From assembly GCF_029227915.1 (NCBI RefSeq), contig NC_079875.1:186001-250000 (forward strand): 64,000 nt of DNA, in the 5' to 3' direction. This DNA is from Hydractinia symbiolongicarpus (lineage: Eukaryota; Cnidaria; Hydrozoa; Anthoathecata; Hydractiniidae). The position numbers and the translations under genes are program-made. The notes beneath the pieces were generated by a model that saw only the letters and a program-made list of their open reading frames with translations, was not told the DNA's origin and made no database searches. Numbering within the stretch: the stretch's first letter is position 1; every line of letters begins with the position of its first letter. Below, in pieces: positions 23,401 through 35,324 of the stretch.

Positions 23401-25007
23401 TCACGGGCTTTAGTGGTGAAATAATAATTTAAAAAATCGTTTGGGAAATGAGTTTACTCCCTGGGTACTTTCTTTGTATACTTTTGACTATACGGGCCGA
23501 GTCTGGGATTTGCGGGAAATCGCAGGTTTTCGTTTGCCGGCTATGAAACCACCTTCATTAAGCGTCTCATCAAAAATGAAGACATTTCTGAAAACTACAA
23601 GTCTCACGGGCTTTAGTGGTGAAATAATAATTTAAAAAATCGTTTGGGAAATGAGTTTACTCCCTGGGTACTTTCTTTGTATACTTTTGACTATACGGGC
23701 CGAGTCTGGGATTTGCGGGAAATCGCAGGTTTTCGTTTGCCGGCTATGAAACCACCTTCATTAAGCGTCTCATCAAAAATGAAAACTTTTCTGAAAACTA
23801 CAAGTCTCATGGGCTTTAGTGGTGAAATAATAGTTTAAAAAATCGTTCGGGAAATGAGTTTACTCCCTGGTTACTTTCTTCGTATACATTTGACTATACG
23901 GGCTGAGTCCTGGGTTTACGGGAAATGGCGGGTTTTGGTTTGCCGGCGACTAAACTTCTTTTAATCAGCGTCTCATCAAAAATGAAAACATTTTTGAAAA
24001 CTACAAGTCTCATGCGTTTTAGTGGTAAAAAGATAATTTAAAAAATCGTTTTTGAAATGAGTTTACTCACAGGGTACTTTCTTTGTATACATTCGACTAT
24101 ACGGGCCAAGCCCGGATTTACGGGAAATCGCGGGTTTTCGTTTTCCGGGGATTAAACCACTTTCATTAAGCGTCTCATCAAAAATGAAAACATTTCTGAA
24201 AACTACAAGTCTCATGCGTTTTAGTGGTGAAAAAATAATTTAAAAAATCGTTCGGGAAATGAGTTTACTCCTTGGGAACTTTCTTTGTATACTTTTGACT
24301 ATAGGGGCCGAGTCTGGGAGTTACGGGAAGTCGTGGGTTTTCGTTTGCCGGCGATTAAACTTCTTTTATTCAGCGTCTCATCAAAAATGAAGACATTTCT
24401 GAAAACTACAAGTCTCACGGGCTTTAGTGGTGAAATAATAATTTAAAAAATCGTTTGGGAAATGAGTTTACTCCCTGGGTACTTTCTTTGTATACTTTTG
24501 ACTATACGGGCCGAGTCCGGGATTTGCGGGAAATCGCAGGTTTTCGTTTGCCGGCTATGAAACCACCTTCATTAAGCGTCTCATCAAAAATGAAAACTTT
24601 TCTGAAAACTACAAGTCTCATGGGCTTTAGTGGTGAAATAATAGTTTAAAAAATCGTTCGGGAAATGAGTTTACTCCCTGGTTACTTTCTTCGTATACAT
24701 TTGACTATACGGGCTGAGTCCTGGGTTTACGGGAAATGGCGGGTTTTGGTTTGCCGGCGACTAAACTTCTTTTAATCAGCGTCTCATCAAAAATGAAAAC
24801 ATTTTTGAAAACTACAAGTCTCATGCGTTTTAGTGGTAAAAAGATAATTTAAAAAATCGTTTTTGAAATGAGTTTACTCACAGGGTACTTTCTTTGTATA
24901 CATTCGACTATACGGGCCAAGCCCGGATTTACGGGAAATCGCGGGTTTTCGTTTTCCGGGGATTAAACCACTTTCATTAAGCGTCTCATCAAAAATGAAA
25001 ACATTTC
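15678..25007 (+). repeat. 23-monomer tandem duplication (4665 bp)
   Basis: Copy 1 is 15678-20342 and copy 2 is 20343-25007. Matching begins right after T/C at 15677/20342. A 32-bp stretch at the junction (20343-20374) is shared by all three ends, after which GGTA and GGTG part. Private variants in copy 1 all recur 4665 bp later: GAGTCCCGGGG (16201), ACGAGAAATC (16412), TTTTAAC (16586), CATTTGTGAA (17701), CTCCCAGGTTAC (18184), AAGGCCGG (18428), GCATCTC (18491) and CTATAGGGG (19633). I found no difference at any site checked. Either a very recent unequal exchange or an assembly duplication. Confidence 0.9.
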
Positions 25008-26227
25008 TGAAAACTACAAGTCTCATGCGTTTTAGTGGTGAAAAAATAATTTAAAAAATCGTTCGGGAAATGAGTTTACTCCTTGGGAACTTTCTTTGTA
25101 TACTTTTGACTATACGGGCCGAGTCTGGGAGTTACGGGAAGTCGTGGGTTTTCGTTTGCCGGCGATTAAACTTCTTTTATTCAGCGTCTCATCAAAAATG
25201 AAAACATTTTTGAAAACTACAAGTCTCATGCGTTTTAGTGGTGAAAAGATAATTTAAAAAACCGTTTTGGAAATGAGTTTGCTCACAGGGTACTTTCTTT
25301 GTATACTTTTGACTATACGGGCCGAGTCCGGGATTTGCGGGAAATCGCAGGTTTTCGTTTGCCGGCTATGAAACCACCTTCATTAAGCGTCTCATCAAAA
25401 ATGAAAACTTTTCTGAAAACTACAAGTCTCATGGGCTTTAGTGGTGAAATAATAGTTTAAAAAATCGTTCGGGAAATGAGTTTACTCCCTGGGTACTTTC
25501 TTCGTATACATTTGACTATACGGGCTGAGTCCTGGGTTTACGGGAAATGGCGGGTTTTGGTTTGCCGGCGACTAAACTTCTTTTAATCAGCGTCTCATTA
25601 AAAATGAAAACATTTTTGAAAACTGCAAGTCTCATGCGTTTTAGTGGTAAAAAGATAATTTAAAAAATCGTTTTTGAAATGAGTTTACTCACAGGGTACT
25701 TTCTTTGTATACATTCGACTATACGGGCCAAGGCCGGATTTACGGGAAATCGCGGGTTTTCGTTTGCCGGGGATTAAACCACTTTCATTAAGCGTCTCAT
25801 CAAAAATGAAAACATTTCTGAAAACTACAAGTCTCATGCGTTTTAGTGGTGAAAAAATAATTTAAAAAATCGTTCGGGAAATGAGTTTACTCCTTGGGAA
25901 CTTTCTTTGTATACTTTTAACTATACGGGCCGAGTCTGGGAGTTACGGGAAGTCGTGGGTTTTCGTTTGCCGGCGATTAAACTTCTTTTATTCAGCGTCT
26001 CATCAAAAATGAAAACATTTTTAAAAACTACAAGTCTCATGGGCTTTAGTGGTGAAATAATAATTTAAAAAATCGTTCGGGAAAAGAGTTTACTCCCTGG
26101 GTACTTTCTTTGTATACTTTTGACTATACGGGCCGAGTCCGGGATTTACGGGAAATCGCAGGTTTTCGTTTGCCGGCGATTAAACTCCTTTTATTCAGCG
26201 TCTCATCAAAAATGAAAACATTTTTGA

Positions 26228-27716
26228 AAACTACAAGTCTCATGCGTTTTAGTGGTGAAAAGATAATTTAAAAAACCGTTTTAGAAATGAGTTTACTCAC
26301 AGGGTACTTTCTTTGTATACATTCGACTATACGGGCCAAGCCCGGGATTTACAGGAAATCGCGGGTTTTCGTTTGCCGGCTATTAAACCACATTCATTAA
26401 CGTCTCATCAAAAATGAAGACATTTCTGAAAACTACAAGTCTCATGGGCTTTAGTGGTGAAATAATAATTTAAAAAATCGTTTGGGAAATGAGTTTACTC
26501 CCTGGGTACTTTCTTTGTATACTTTTGACTATACGGGCCGAGTCCAGGATTTGCGGGAAATCGCAGGTTTTCGTTTGCCGGCTATTAAACCACATTCATT
26601 AAGCGTCTCATCAAAAATGAAAACATTTCTGAAAACTACAAGTCTCATGGGCTTTAGTGGTGAAATAATAGTTTAAAAAATCGTTCGGGAAATGAGTTTA
26701 CTCCCTGGGTACTTTCTTCGTATACATTTGACTATACGGGCCGAGTCTGGGGTTTACGGGAAATGGCGGGTTTTGGTTTGCCGGCGACTAAACTTCTTTT
26801 AATCAGCGTCTCATCAAAAATGAAAACATTTTTGAAAACTACAAGTCTCATGCGTTTTAGTGGTAAAAAGATAATTTAAAAAATCGTTTTTGAAATGAGT
26901 TTACTCACAGGGTACTTTCTTTGTATCCATTCGACTATACGGGCCAAGCCCGGATTTACGGGAAATCGCGGGTTTTCGTTTGCCGGGCATTAAACCACTT
27001 TCATTAAGCGTCTCATCAAAAATGAAAACATTTCTGAAAACTACAAGTCTCATGCGTTTTAGTGATGAAAAAATAATTTAAAAAATCGTTCGGGAAATGA
27101 GTTTACTCCTTGGGAACTTTCTTTGTATACTTTTGACTATACGGGCCGAGTCTGGGAGTTACGGTAAGTCGTGGGTTTTCGTTTGCCGGCGATTAAACTT
27201 CTTTTATTCAGCGTCTCATCAAAAATGAAAACATTTTTAAAAACTACAAGTCTCATGCGTTTTAGTGGTGAAAAGATAATTTAAAAAACCGTTTTGGAAA
27301 TGAGTTTACTCACAGGGTACTTTCTTTGTATACATTCGACTATACGGGCCAAGCCCGGGATTTACAGGAAATCGCGGGTTTTCGTTTGCCGGCTATTAAA
27401 CCACATTCATTAACGTCTCATCAAAAATGAAGACATTTCTGAAAACTACAAGTCTCATGGGCTTTAGTGGTGAAATAATAATTTAAAAAAGCGTTTGGGA
27501 AATGAGTTTACTCCCTGGGTACTTTCTTTGTATACTTTTGACTATACGGGCCGAGTCCAGGATTTGCGGGAAATCGCAGGTTTTCGTTTGCCGGCTATTA
27601 AACCACACTCATTAAGCGTCTCATCAAAAATGAAAACATTTCTGAAAACTACAAGTCTCATGGGCTTTAGTTGTGAAATAATAATTTAAAAAATCGTTCG
27701 GGAAATGAGTTTACTC
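26228..27716 (+). repeat. 5-monomer spaced repeat segments (1013 bp)
   Basis: 26228-26703 matches 27241-27716 at 1013 bp. Both share a 1-bp deletion (ATTAACGTCTC for ATTAAGCGTCTC, near 26398 and 27411) and GAGTCCAGGATTTGCGG. Differences include TTAGAAATG/TTGGAAATG near 26282 and an ATCG/AGCG change near 27491. A third, less exact segment follows near 28.1 kb. Confidence 0.65.
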
Positions 27717-28409
27717 CTTGGGAACTTTCTTTGTATACTTTTGACTATACCGGCCGAGTCTGGGAGTTACGGGAAGTCGTGGGTTTTCGTTTGCCGGCGA
27801 TTAAACTTCTTTTATTCAGCGTCTCATCAAAAATGAAAACAAATTTAAAAACTACAAGTCTCATGCATTTTAGTGGTGAAAAGATAATTTAAAAAACCGT
27901 TTTGGAAATGAGTTTACTCACAGGGTGCTTTCTTTGTATACATTCGACTATACGGGCCAAGCCCGGGATTTACAGGAAATCGCGGGTTTTCGTTTGCAGG
28001 CTATTAAACCACATTCATTAAGCGTCTCATCAAAAATGAAGACATTTCTGAAAACTACAAGTCTCATGGGCTTTAGTGGTGAAATAATAATTTAAAAAAT
28101 CGTTTGGGAAATGAGTTTACTCCCTGGGTACTTTCTTTGTATACTTTTGAGTATACGGGCCGAGTCCAGGATTTGCGGGAAATCGCAGGTTTTCGTTTGC
28201 AGGCTATTAAACCACATTCATTAAGCGTCTCATCAAAAATGAAAACATTTCTAAAAACTACAAGTCTCATGGGCTTTAGTGGTGAAATAATAGTTTAAAA
28301 AATCGTTCGGGAAATGAGTTTACTCCCTGGGTACTTTCTTTGTATACTTTTCACTATACGGGCCGAGTCCGGGATTTACGGGAAATCGCAGGTTTTCGTT
28401 TGCCGGCGA

Positions 28410-31400
28410 TTAAACTCCTTTTATTCAGCGTCTCATCAAAAATGAAAACATTTTTGAAAACTACAAGTCTCATGCGTTTTAGTGGTGAAAAGATAATTTA
28501 AAAAATCGTTTTGGAAATGAGTTTACTCACAGGGTACTTTCTTTGTATACATTCGACTATACGGGCCAAGCCCGGGATTTACGGGAAATCGCGGGTTTTC
28601 GTTTGCCGGCGATTAAACCACTTTCACTAAGCGTCTCATCAAAAATGAAAACATTTCTGAAAACTACAAGTCTCATGCGTTTTAGTGGTGAAAAAATAAT
28701 TTAAAAAATCGTTCGGGAAATGAGTTTACTCCCTGGGTACTTTCTTTGTATACTTTTGACTATACGGGCCGAGTCCGGGATTTACGGGAAATCGCGGGTT
28801 TTCGTTTGCCGGCAATTAAACTCCTTTTATTCAGCGTCTCATCAAAAATGAAAACATTTTTGAAAACTGCAAGTCTCATGCGTTTTAGTGGTGAAAAGAT
28901 AATTTAAAAAATCGTTTTGGAAATGAGTTTACTCACAGCGTACTTTCTTTGTATACTTTTGACTATACGGGACAAGCCCGGGATTTAGGGAAATCGTGGT
29001 ATTTCCTTTGCCGGCGATTAAACCTCTTTCACTAAGCGTCTCATCAAAAATGAAAACATTTTTGAAAACTACAAGTCTCATGCGTTTTAGTGGTGAAAAA
29101 AAAATTTAAAAAATCGTTCGGGAAATGAGTTTACACCCTGGGTACTTTCTTTGTATACATTCGACTATACGGGTCAAGCCAGGGATTTACGTGAAATCGC
29201 AGGTTTTCGTTTACCGGCGATTAAACCTCTTTCATTAAGCGTCTCATCAAAAATGAACACATTTTTAAAAACTACAAGCCTCGTGTGTTTTAGTGGTGAA
29301 AAAATAATTTAAAAAATCGTTCGGGAAATGAGTTTACTCCCTGGGTACTTTCTTTGTATACTTTTGACTATACGGGCCCAGACCGGGATTTACGGGAAAT
29401 CTCGGGTTTTCGTGTGCCGGCAATTAAACTTCTTTTATTCAGAGTCCCATCAAAAGTGAAAACATTTTTGAAACTACAAGTCTCATGCGTTTTAGTGGTG
29501 AAAAAATAATATAATAAATCGTTCGGGAAATGAGTTTACTCCCTGGGTACTTTCTTCGTATACTTTTGACTATACGAGCCGAGTCCGGGGTTTACGGGAA
29601 ATGCCGGCTTATCGTTTGCCGGCGATTAAACTTCTTTTAATCAGCGTCTCATCAAAAATGAAAACATTTCTGAAAACTACAAGTCTCATGCGTTTTAGTG
29701 GTAAAAAGATAATTTAAAAAATCGTTTTGGAAATGAGTTTACTCACAGGGTACTTTCTTTGTATACATTCGACTATACGGGCCAAGCCCGGGATTTACGG
29801 GAAATCGCGGGTTTTCGTTTGCCGGCGATTAAACCACTTTCACTAAGCGTCTCATCAAAAATGAAAACATTTCTGAAAACTACAAGTCTCATGCGTTTTA
29901 GTGGTGAAAAAATAATTTAAAAAATCGTTCGGGAAATGAGTTTACTCCCTGGGTACTTTCTTTGTATACTTTTGACTATACGGGCCGAGTCCGGGATTTA
30001 CGGGAAATCGCGGGTTTTCGTTTGCCGGCAATTAAACTCCTTTTATTCAGCGTCTCATCAAAAATGAAAACATTTTTGAAAACTACAAGTCTCATGCGTT
30101 TTAGTGGTGAAAAAAAAATTTAAAAAATCGTTCGGGAAATGAGTTTACACCCTGGGTACTTTCTTTGTATACATTCGACTATACGGGTCAAGCCAGGGAT
30201 TTACGTGAAATCGCAGGTTTTCGTTTACCGGCGATTAAACCTCTTTCATTAAGCGTCTCATCAAAAATGAACACATTTTTAAAAACTACAAGCCTCGTGT
30301 GTTTTAGTGGTGAAAAAATAATTTAAAAAATCGTTCGGGAAATGAGTTTACTCCCTGGGTACTTTCTTTGTATACTTTTGACTATACGGGCCCAGACCGG
30401 GATTTACGGGAAATCTCGGGTTTTCGTGTGCCGGCGATTAAACTTCTTTTATTCAGAGTCCCATCAAAAGTGAAAACATTTTTGAAACTACAAGTCTCAT
30501 GCGTTTAAGTGGTGAAAAAATAATATAATAAATCGTTCGGGAAATGAGTTTACTCCCTGGGTACTTTCTTCGTATACTTTTGACTATATCAACCGAGTCC
30601 GGGGTTTACGGGAAATGCCGGCTTATCGTTTGCCGGCGATTAAACTTCTTTTAATCAGCGTCTCATCAAAAATGAAAACATTTCTGAAAACTACAAGTCT
30701 CATGCGTTTTAGTGGTAAAAAGATAATTTAAAAAATCGTTTTGGAAATGAGTTTACTCACAGGGTACTTTCTTTGTATACATTCGACTATACGGGCCAAG
30801 CCCGGGATTTACGGGAAATCGCGGGTTTTCGTTTGCCGGCGATTAAACCACTTTCATTAAGCGTTTCATCAAAAATGAAAACATTTCTGAAAACTACAAG
30901 TCTCATGCGTTTTAGTGGTGAAAAAATAATTTAAAAAATCGTTCGGGAAATGAGTTTACTCCCTGGGTACTTTCTTTGTATACTTTTGACTATACGGGCC
31001 CAGTCCGGGATTTACGGGAAATCGCGGGTTTTCGTGTGCCGGCGATTAAACTCCTTTTATTCAGCTTCTCATCAAAAATGAAAATATTTTTGAAAACTAC
31101 AAGTCTCATGCGTTTTAGTGGTGAAAAGATAATTTAAAAAATCGTTTTGGAAATGAGTTTACTCACAGGGTACTTTCTTTGTATACATTCGACTATACGG
31201 GCCAAGCCCGGGATTTGCGGGAAATCGCGGGTTTTCGTTTGCCGGCGATTAAACCACTTTCACTAAGCGTCTCATCAAAAATGAAAACATTTCTGAAAAC
31301 TACAAGTCTCATGCGTTTTAGTGGTGAAAAAATAATTTAAAAAATCGTTCGGGAAATGAGTTTACTCCCTGGGTACTTTCTTTGTATACTTTTGACTATA

Positions 31401-32477
31401 CGGGCCGAGTCCGGGATTTACGGGAAATCGCGGGTTTTCGTTTGCCGGCAATTAAACTCCTTTTATTCAGCGTCTCATCAAAAATGAAAACATTTTTGAA
31501 AACTGCAAGTCTCATGCGTTTTAGTGGTGAAAAGATAATTTAAAAAATCGTTTTGGAAATGAGTTTACTCACAGCGTACTTTCTTTGTATACTTTTGACT
31601 ATACGGGACAAGCCCGGGATTTAGGGAAATCGTGGTATTTCCTTTGCCGGCGATTAAACCTCTTTCACTAAGCGTCTCATCAAAAATGAAAACATTTTTG
31701 AAAACTACAAGTCTCATGCGTTTTAGTGGTGAAAAAAAAATTTAAAAAATCGTTCGGGAAATGAGTTTACACCCTGGGTACTTTCTTTGTATACATTCGA
31801 CTATACGGGTCAAGCCAGGGATTTACGTGAAATCGCAGGTTTTCGTTTACCGGCGATTAAACCTCTTTCATTAAGCGTCTCATCAAAAATGAACACATTT
31901 TTAAAAACTACAAGCCTCGTGTGTTTTAGTGGTGAAAAAATAATTTAAAAAATCGTTCGGGAAATGAGTTTACTCCCTGGGTACTTTCTTTGTATACTTT
32001 TGACTATACGGGCCCAGACCGGGATTTACGGGAAATCTCGGGTTTTCGTGTGCCGGCGATTAAACTTCTTTTATTCAGAGTCCCATCAAAAGTGAAAACA
32101 TTTTTGAAACTACAAGTCTCATGCGTTTTAGTGGTGAAAAAATAATATAATAAATCGTTCGGGAAATGAGTTTACTCCCTGGGTACTTTCTTCGTATACT
32201 TTTGACTATACGAGCCGAGTCCGGGGTTTACGGGAAATGCCGGCTTATCGTTTGCCGGCGATTAAACTTCTTTTAATCAGCGTCTCATCAAAAATGAAAA
32301 CATTTCTGAAAACTACAAGTCTCATGCGTTTTAGTGGTAAAAAGATAATTTAAAAAATCGTTTTGGAAATGAGTTTACTCACAGGGTACTTTCTTTGTAT
32401 ACATTCGACTATACGGGCCAAGCCCGGGATTTACGGGAAATCGCGGGTTTTCGTTTGCCGGCGATTAAACCACTTTC
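28410..32477 (+). repeat. 13-monomer spaced duplication (2636 bp)
   Basis: 28410-29841 matches 31046-32477 at an offset of 2636 bp, including the rare ATTTCCTTTGCCGG at 29001 and 31637 and a 1-bp shortened TTTTTGAAACTAC. Differences cluster at the left end (CGTTTGCC/CGTGTGCC, AGCGTCTC/AGCTTCTC). The interval 29842-31045 holds a third related copy, offset 1014 bp from the first, so the region was built by both 5- and 8-monomer steps. Confidence 0.7.
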
Positions 32478-35324
32478 ATTAAGCGTTTCATCAAAAATGA
32501 AAACATTTCTGAAAACTACAAGTCTCATGCGTTTTAGTGGTGAAAAAATAATTTAAAAAATCGTTCGGGAAATGAGTTTACTCCCTGGGTACTTTCTTTG
32601 TATACTTTTGACTATACGGGCCCAGTCCGGGATTTACGGGAAATCGCAGGTTTTCGTGTGCCGGCGATTAAACTTCTTTTATTCAGCATCCCATCAAAAA
32701 TGAAAACATTTTTGAAAACTACAAGTCTCATGCGTTTTAGTGGTGAAAAAATAATATAAAAAATCGTTCGGGAAATGAGTTTACTCCCTGGGTACTTTCT
32801 TCGTATACTTTTGACTATACGAGCCAACTCCGGGGTTTACGGGAAATGGCGGGTTTTCGTTTGCCGGCGATTAAACTTCTTTTAATCAGCGTCTCATCAA
32901 AAATGAAAACATTTTTGAAAACTACAAGTATCATGCGTTTCAGTGGTAAAAAGATATTTTAAAAAATCGTTTTGGAAATGAGTTAACGCACAGGGTACTT
33001 TCTTTGTATACATTCGACTATACGGGCCAAGCCCGGGATTTACGGGAAATCGCGGGTTTTCGTTTTCCGTTGAGTAAACCTCTTTCATTAAGCGTCTCAT
33101 CAAAAATGAAAACATTTTTGAAAACTACAAGGCTCATGCGTTTTAGTGGTGAAAAAAAAAATTTTAAAAATCGTTCGGGAAATGAGTTTACACCCTGGGT
33201 ACTTTCTTTGTATACATTCGACTATACGGGTCAAGCCAGGGATTTACGTGAAATCGCGGGTTTTCGTTTACCGGCGATTAAACCTCTTTCATTAAGCGTC
33301 TCATCAAAAATGAACACATTTTTGAAAACTACAAGCCTCGTGTGTTTTAGTGGTGAAAAAATAATTTAAAAAATCGTTCGGGAAATGAGTTTACTCCCTG
33401 GGTACTTTCTTTGTATACTTTTGACTACACGGGCCCAGACCGGGATTTACGGAAAATCTCGGGTTTTCGTGTGCCGGCGATTAAACTTCTTTTATTCAGC
33501 ATCCCATCAAAAATGGAAACATTTTTGAAAACTACAAGTCTCATGCGTTTTAGTGGTGAAAAAATAATATAAAAAATCGTTCGGGAAATGAGTTTACTCC
33601 CTGGGTACTTTCTTCGTATACTTTTGACTATACGAGCCAAGTCCGGGGTTTACGGGAAATGGCGGGTTTTCGTTTGCCGGCGATTAAACTTCTTTTAATC
33701 AGCGTCTCATCAAAAATGAAAACATTTTTGAAAACTACAAGTATCATGCGTTTCAGTGGTAAAAAGATATTTTAAAAAATCGTTTTGGAAATGAGTTAAC
33801 TCACAGGGTACTTTCTTTGTATACATTCGACTATACGGGCCAAGCCCGGGATTTACGGGAAATCGCGGGTTTTCGTTTTCCGGTGAGTAAACCTCTTTCA
33901 TTAAGCGTCTCATCAAAAATGAAAACATTTTTGAAAACTACAAGCCTCATGCGTTTTAGTGGTGAAAAAATAATTTAAAAAATCGTTCGGGAAATGAGTT
34001 TACTCCCTGGGTACTTTCTTTGTATACATTCGACTATACGGGTCAAGCCAGGGATTTACGTGAAATCGCAGGTTTTCGTTTGCCGGCGATTAAACCTCTT
34101 TCATTAAGCGTCTCATCAAAAATGAAAACATTTTTGAAAACTACAAGGCTCATGCGTTTTAGTGGTGAAAAAAAAATTTAAAAAATCGTTCGGGAAATGA
34201 GTTTACACCCTGGGTACTTTCTTTGTATACATTCGACTATACGGGTCAAGCCAGGGATTTACGTGAAATCGCGGGTTTTCGTTTACCGGCGATTAAACCT
34301 CTTTCATTAAACGTCTCATCAAAAATGAACACATTTTTGACAACTACAAGCCTCGTGTGTTTTAGTGGTGAAAAAATAATTTAAAAAATCGTTCGGGAAA
34401 TGAGTTTACTCCCTGGGTACTTTCTTTGTATACTTTTGACTATACGGGCCCAGACCGGGATTTACGGGAAATCTCGGGTTTTCGTGTGCCGGCGATTAAA
34501 CTTCTTTTATTCAGAGTCCCATCAAAAGTGAAAACATTTTTAAAACTACAAATCTCATGCGTTTTAGTGGTGAAAAAATAATATAATAAATCGTTCGGGA
34601 AATGAGTTTACTCCCTGGGTACTTTCTTCGTATACTTTTGACTATACGAGCCGAGTCCGGGGTTTACGGGAAATGGCGGGTTTTTGTTTGCCGTCGATTA
34701 AACTTCTTTTAATCAGCGTCTCATCAAAAATGAAAACATTTTTGAAAACTACAAGTCTCATGCGTTTTAGTGGTAAAAAGATAATTTAAAAAATCGTTTT
34801 TGAAATGAGTTTACTCACAGGGTACTTTCTTTGTATACATTCGACTATACGGGCCAAGCCCGGGATTTACGGGAAATCGCGGGTTTTCGTTTGCCGGCGA
34901 TTAAACCACTTTCATTAAGCGTTTCATCAAAAATGAAAACATTTCTGAAAACTACAAGTCTCATGCGTTTTAGTGGTGAAAAAATAATTTAAAAAATCGT
35001 TCGGGAAATGAGTTTACTCCCTGGTTACTTTCTTTGTATACTTTTGACTATACGGGCCCAGTCCGGGATTTACGGGAAATCGCGGGTTTTCGTGTGCCGG
35101 CGATTAAACTTCTTTTAATCAGCGTCTCATCAAAAATGAAAACATTTTTGAAAACTACAAGTCTCATGCGTTTCAGTGGTAAAAAGATAATTTAAAAAAT
35201 CGCTTTGTGAATGAGTTAACTCACAGGGTACTTTCTTTGTATACATTCGACTATACGGGCCAAGCCCGGGATTTACGGGAAATCGCGGGTTTTCGTTTTC
35301 CGGTGAGTAAACCTCTTTCATTAA

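Larger units (their letters stand above)
1..28300 (+). repeat. Left homogenisation domain
   Basis: This domain is defined by variants shared among its monomers and missing further right: CTATTAAACCACATTCATT (last seen near 28.2 kb before reappearing at 57.8 kb), the GGCTATGAAACCACC form (14.8-25.4 kb), CGGGCTGAGTCCTGGG (about 15-25.5 kb) and CCGGGGATTAAACC. Monomers follow B-B-A trimer patterns at 4.3-10 kb and pentamer-like patterns with an extra ATTTGAC form at 13-26 kb. The edge near 28.3 kb is set by the last ACCACATTC monomer and is accurate to about one monomer. Confidence 0.75.

Noticed and set aside
33004-33369. 121-codon open frame, the longest in the window
   Set aside because: It is two consecutive monomers read through because an extra A in the A-run near 33151-33172 removes the usual frame shift and stop. 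The encoded peptide repeats the same 60-odd residues seen throughout; no start signal or domain supports a gene.
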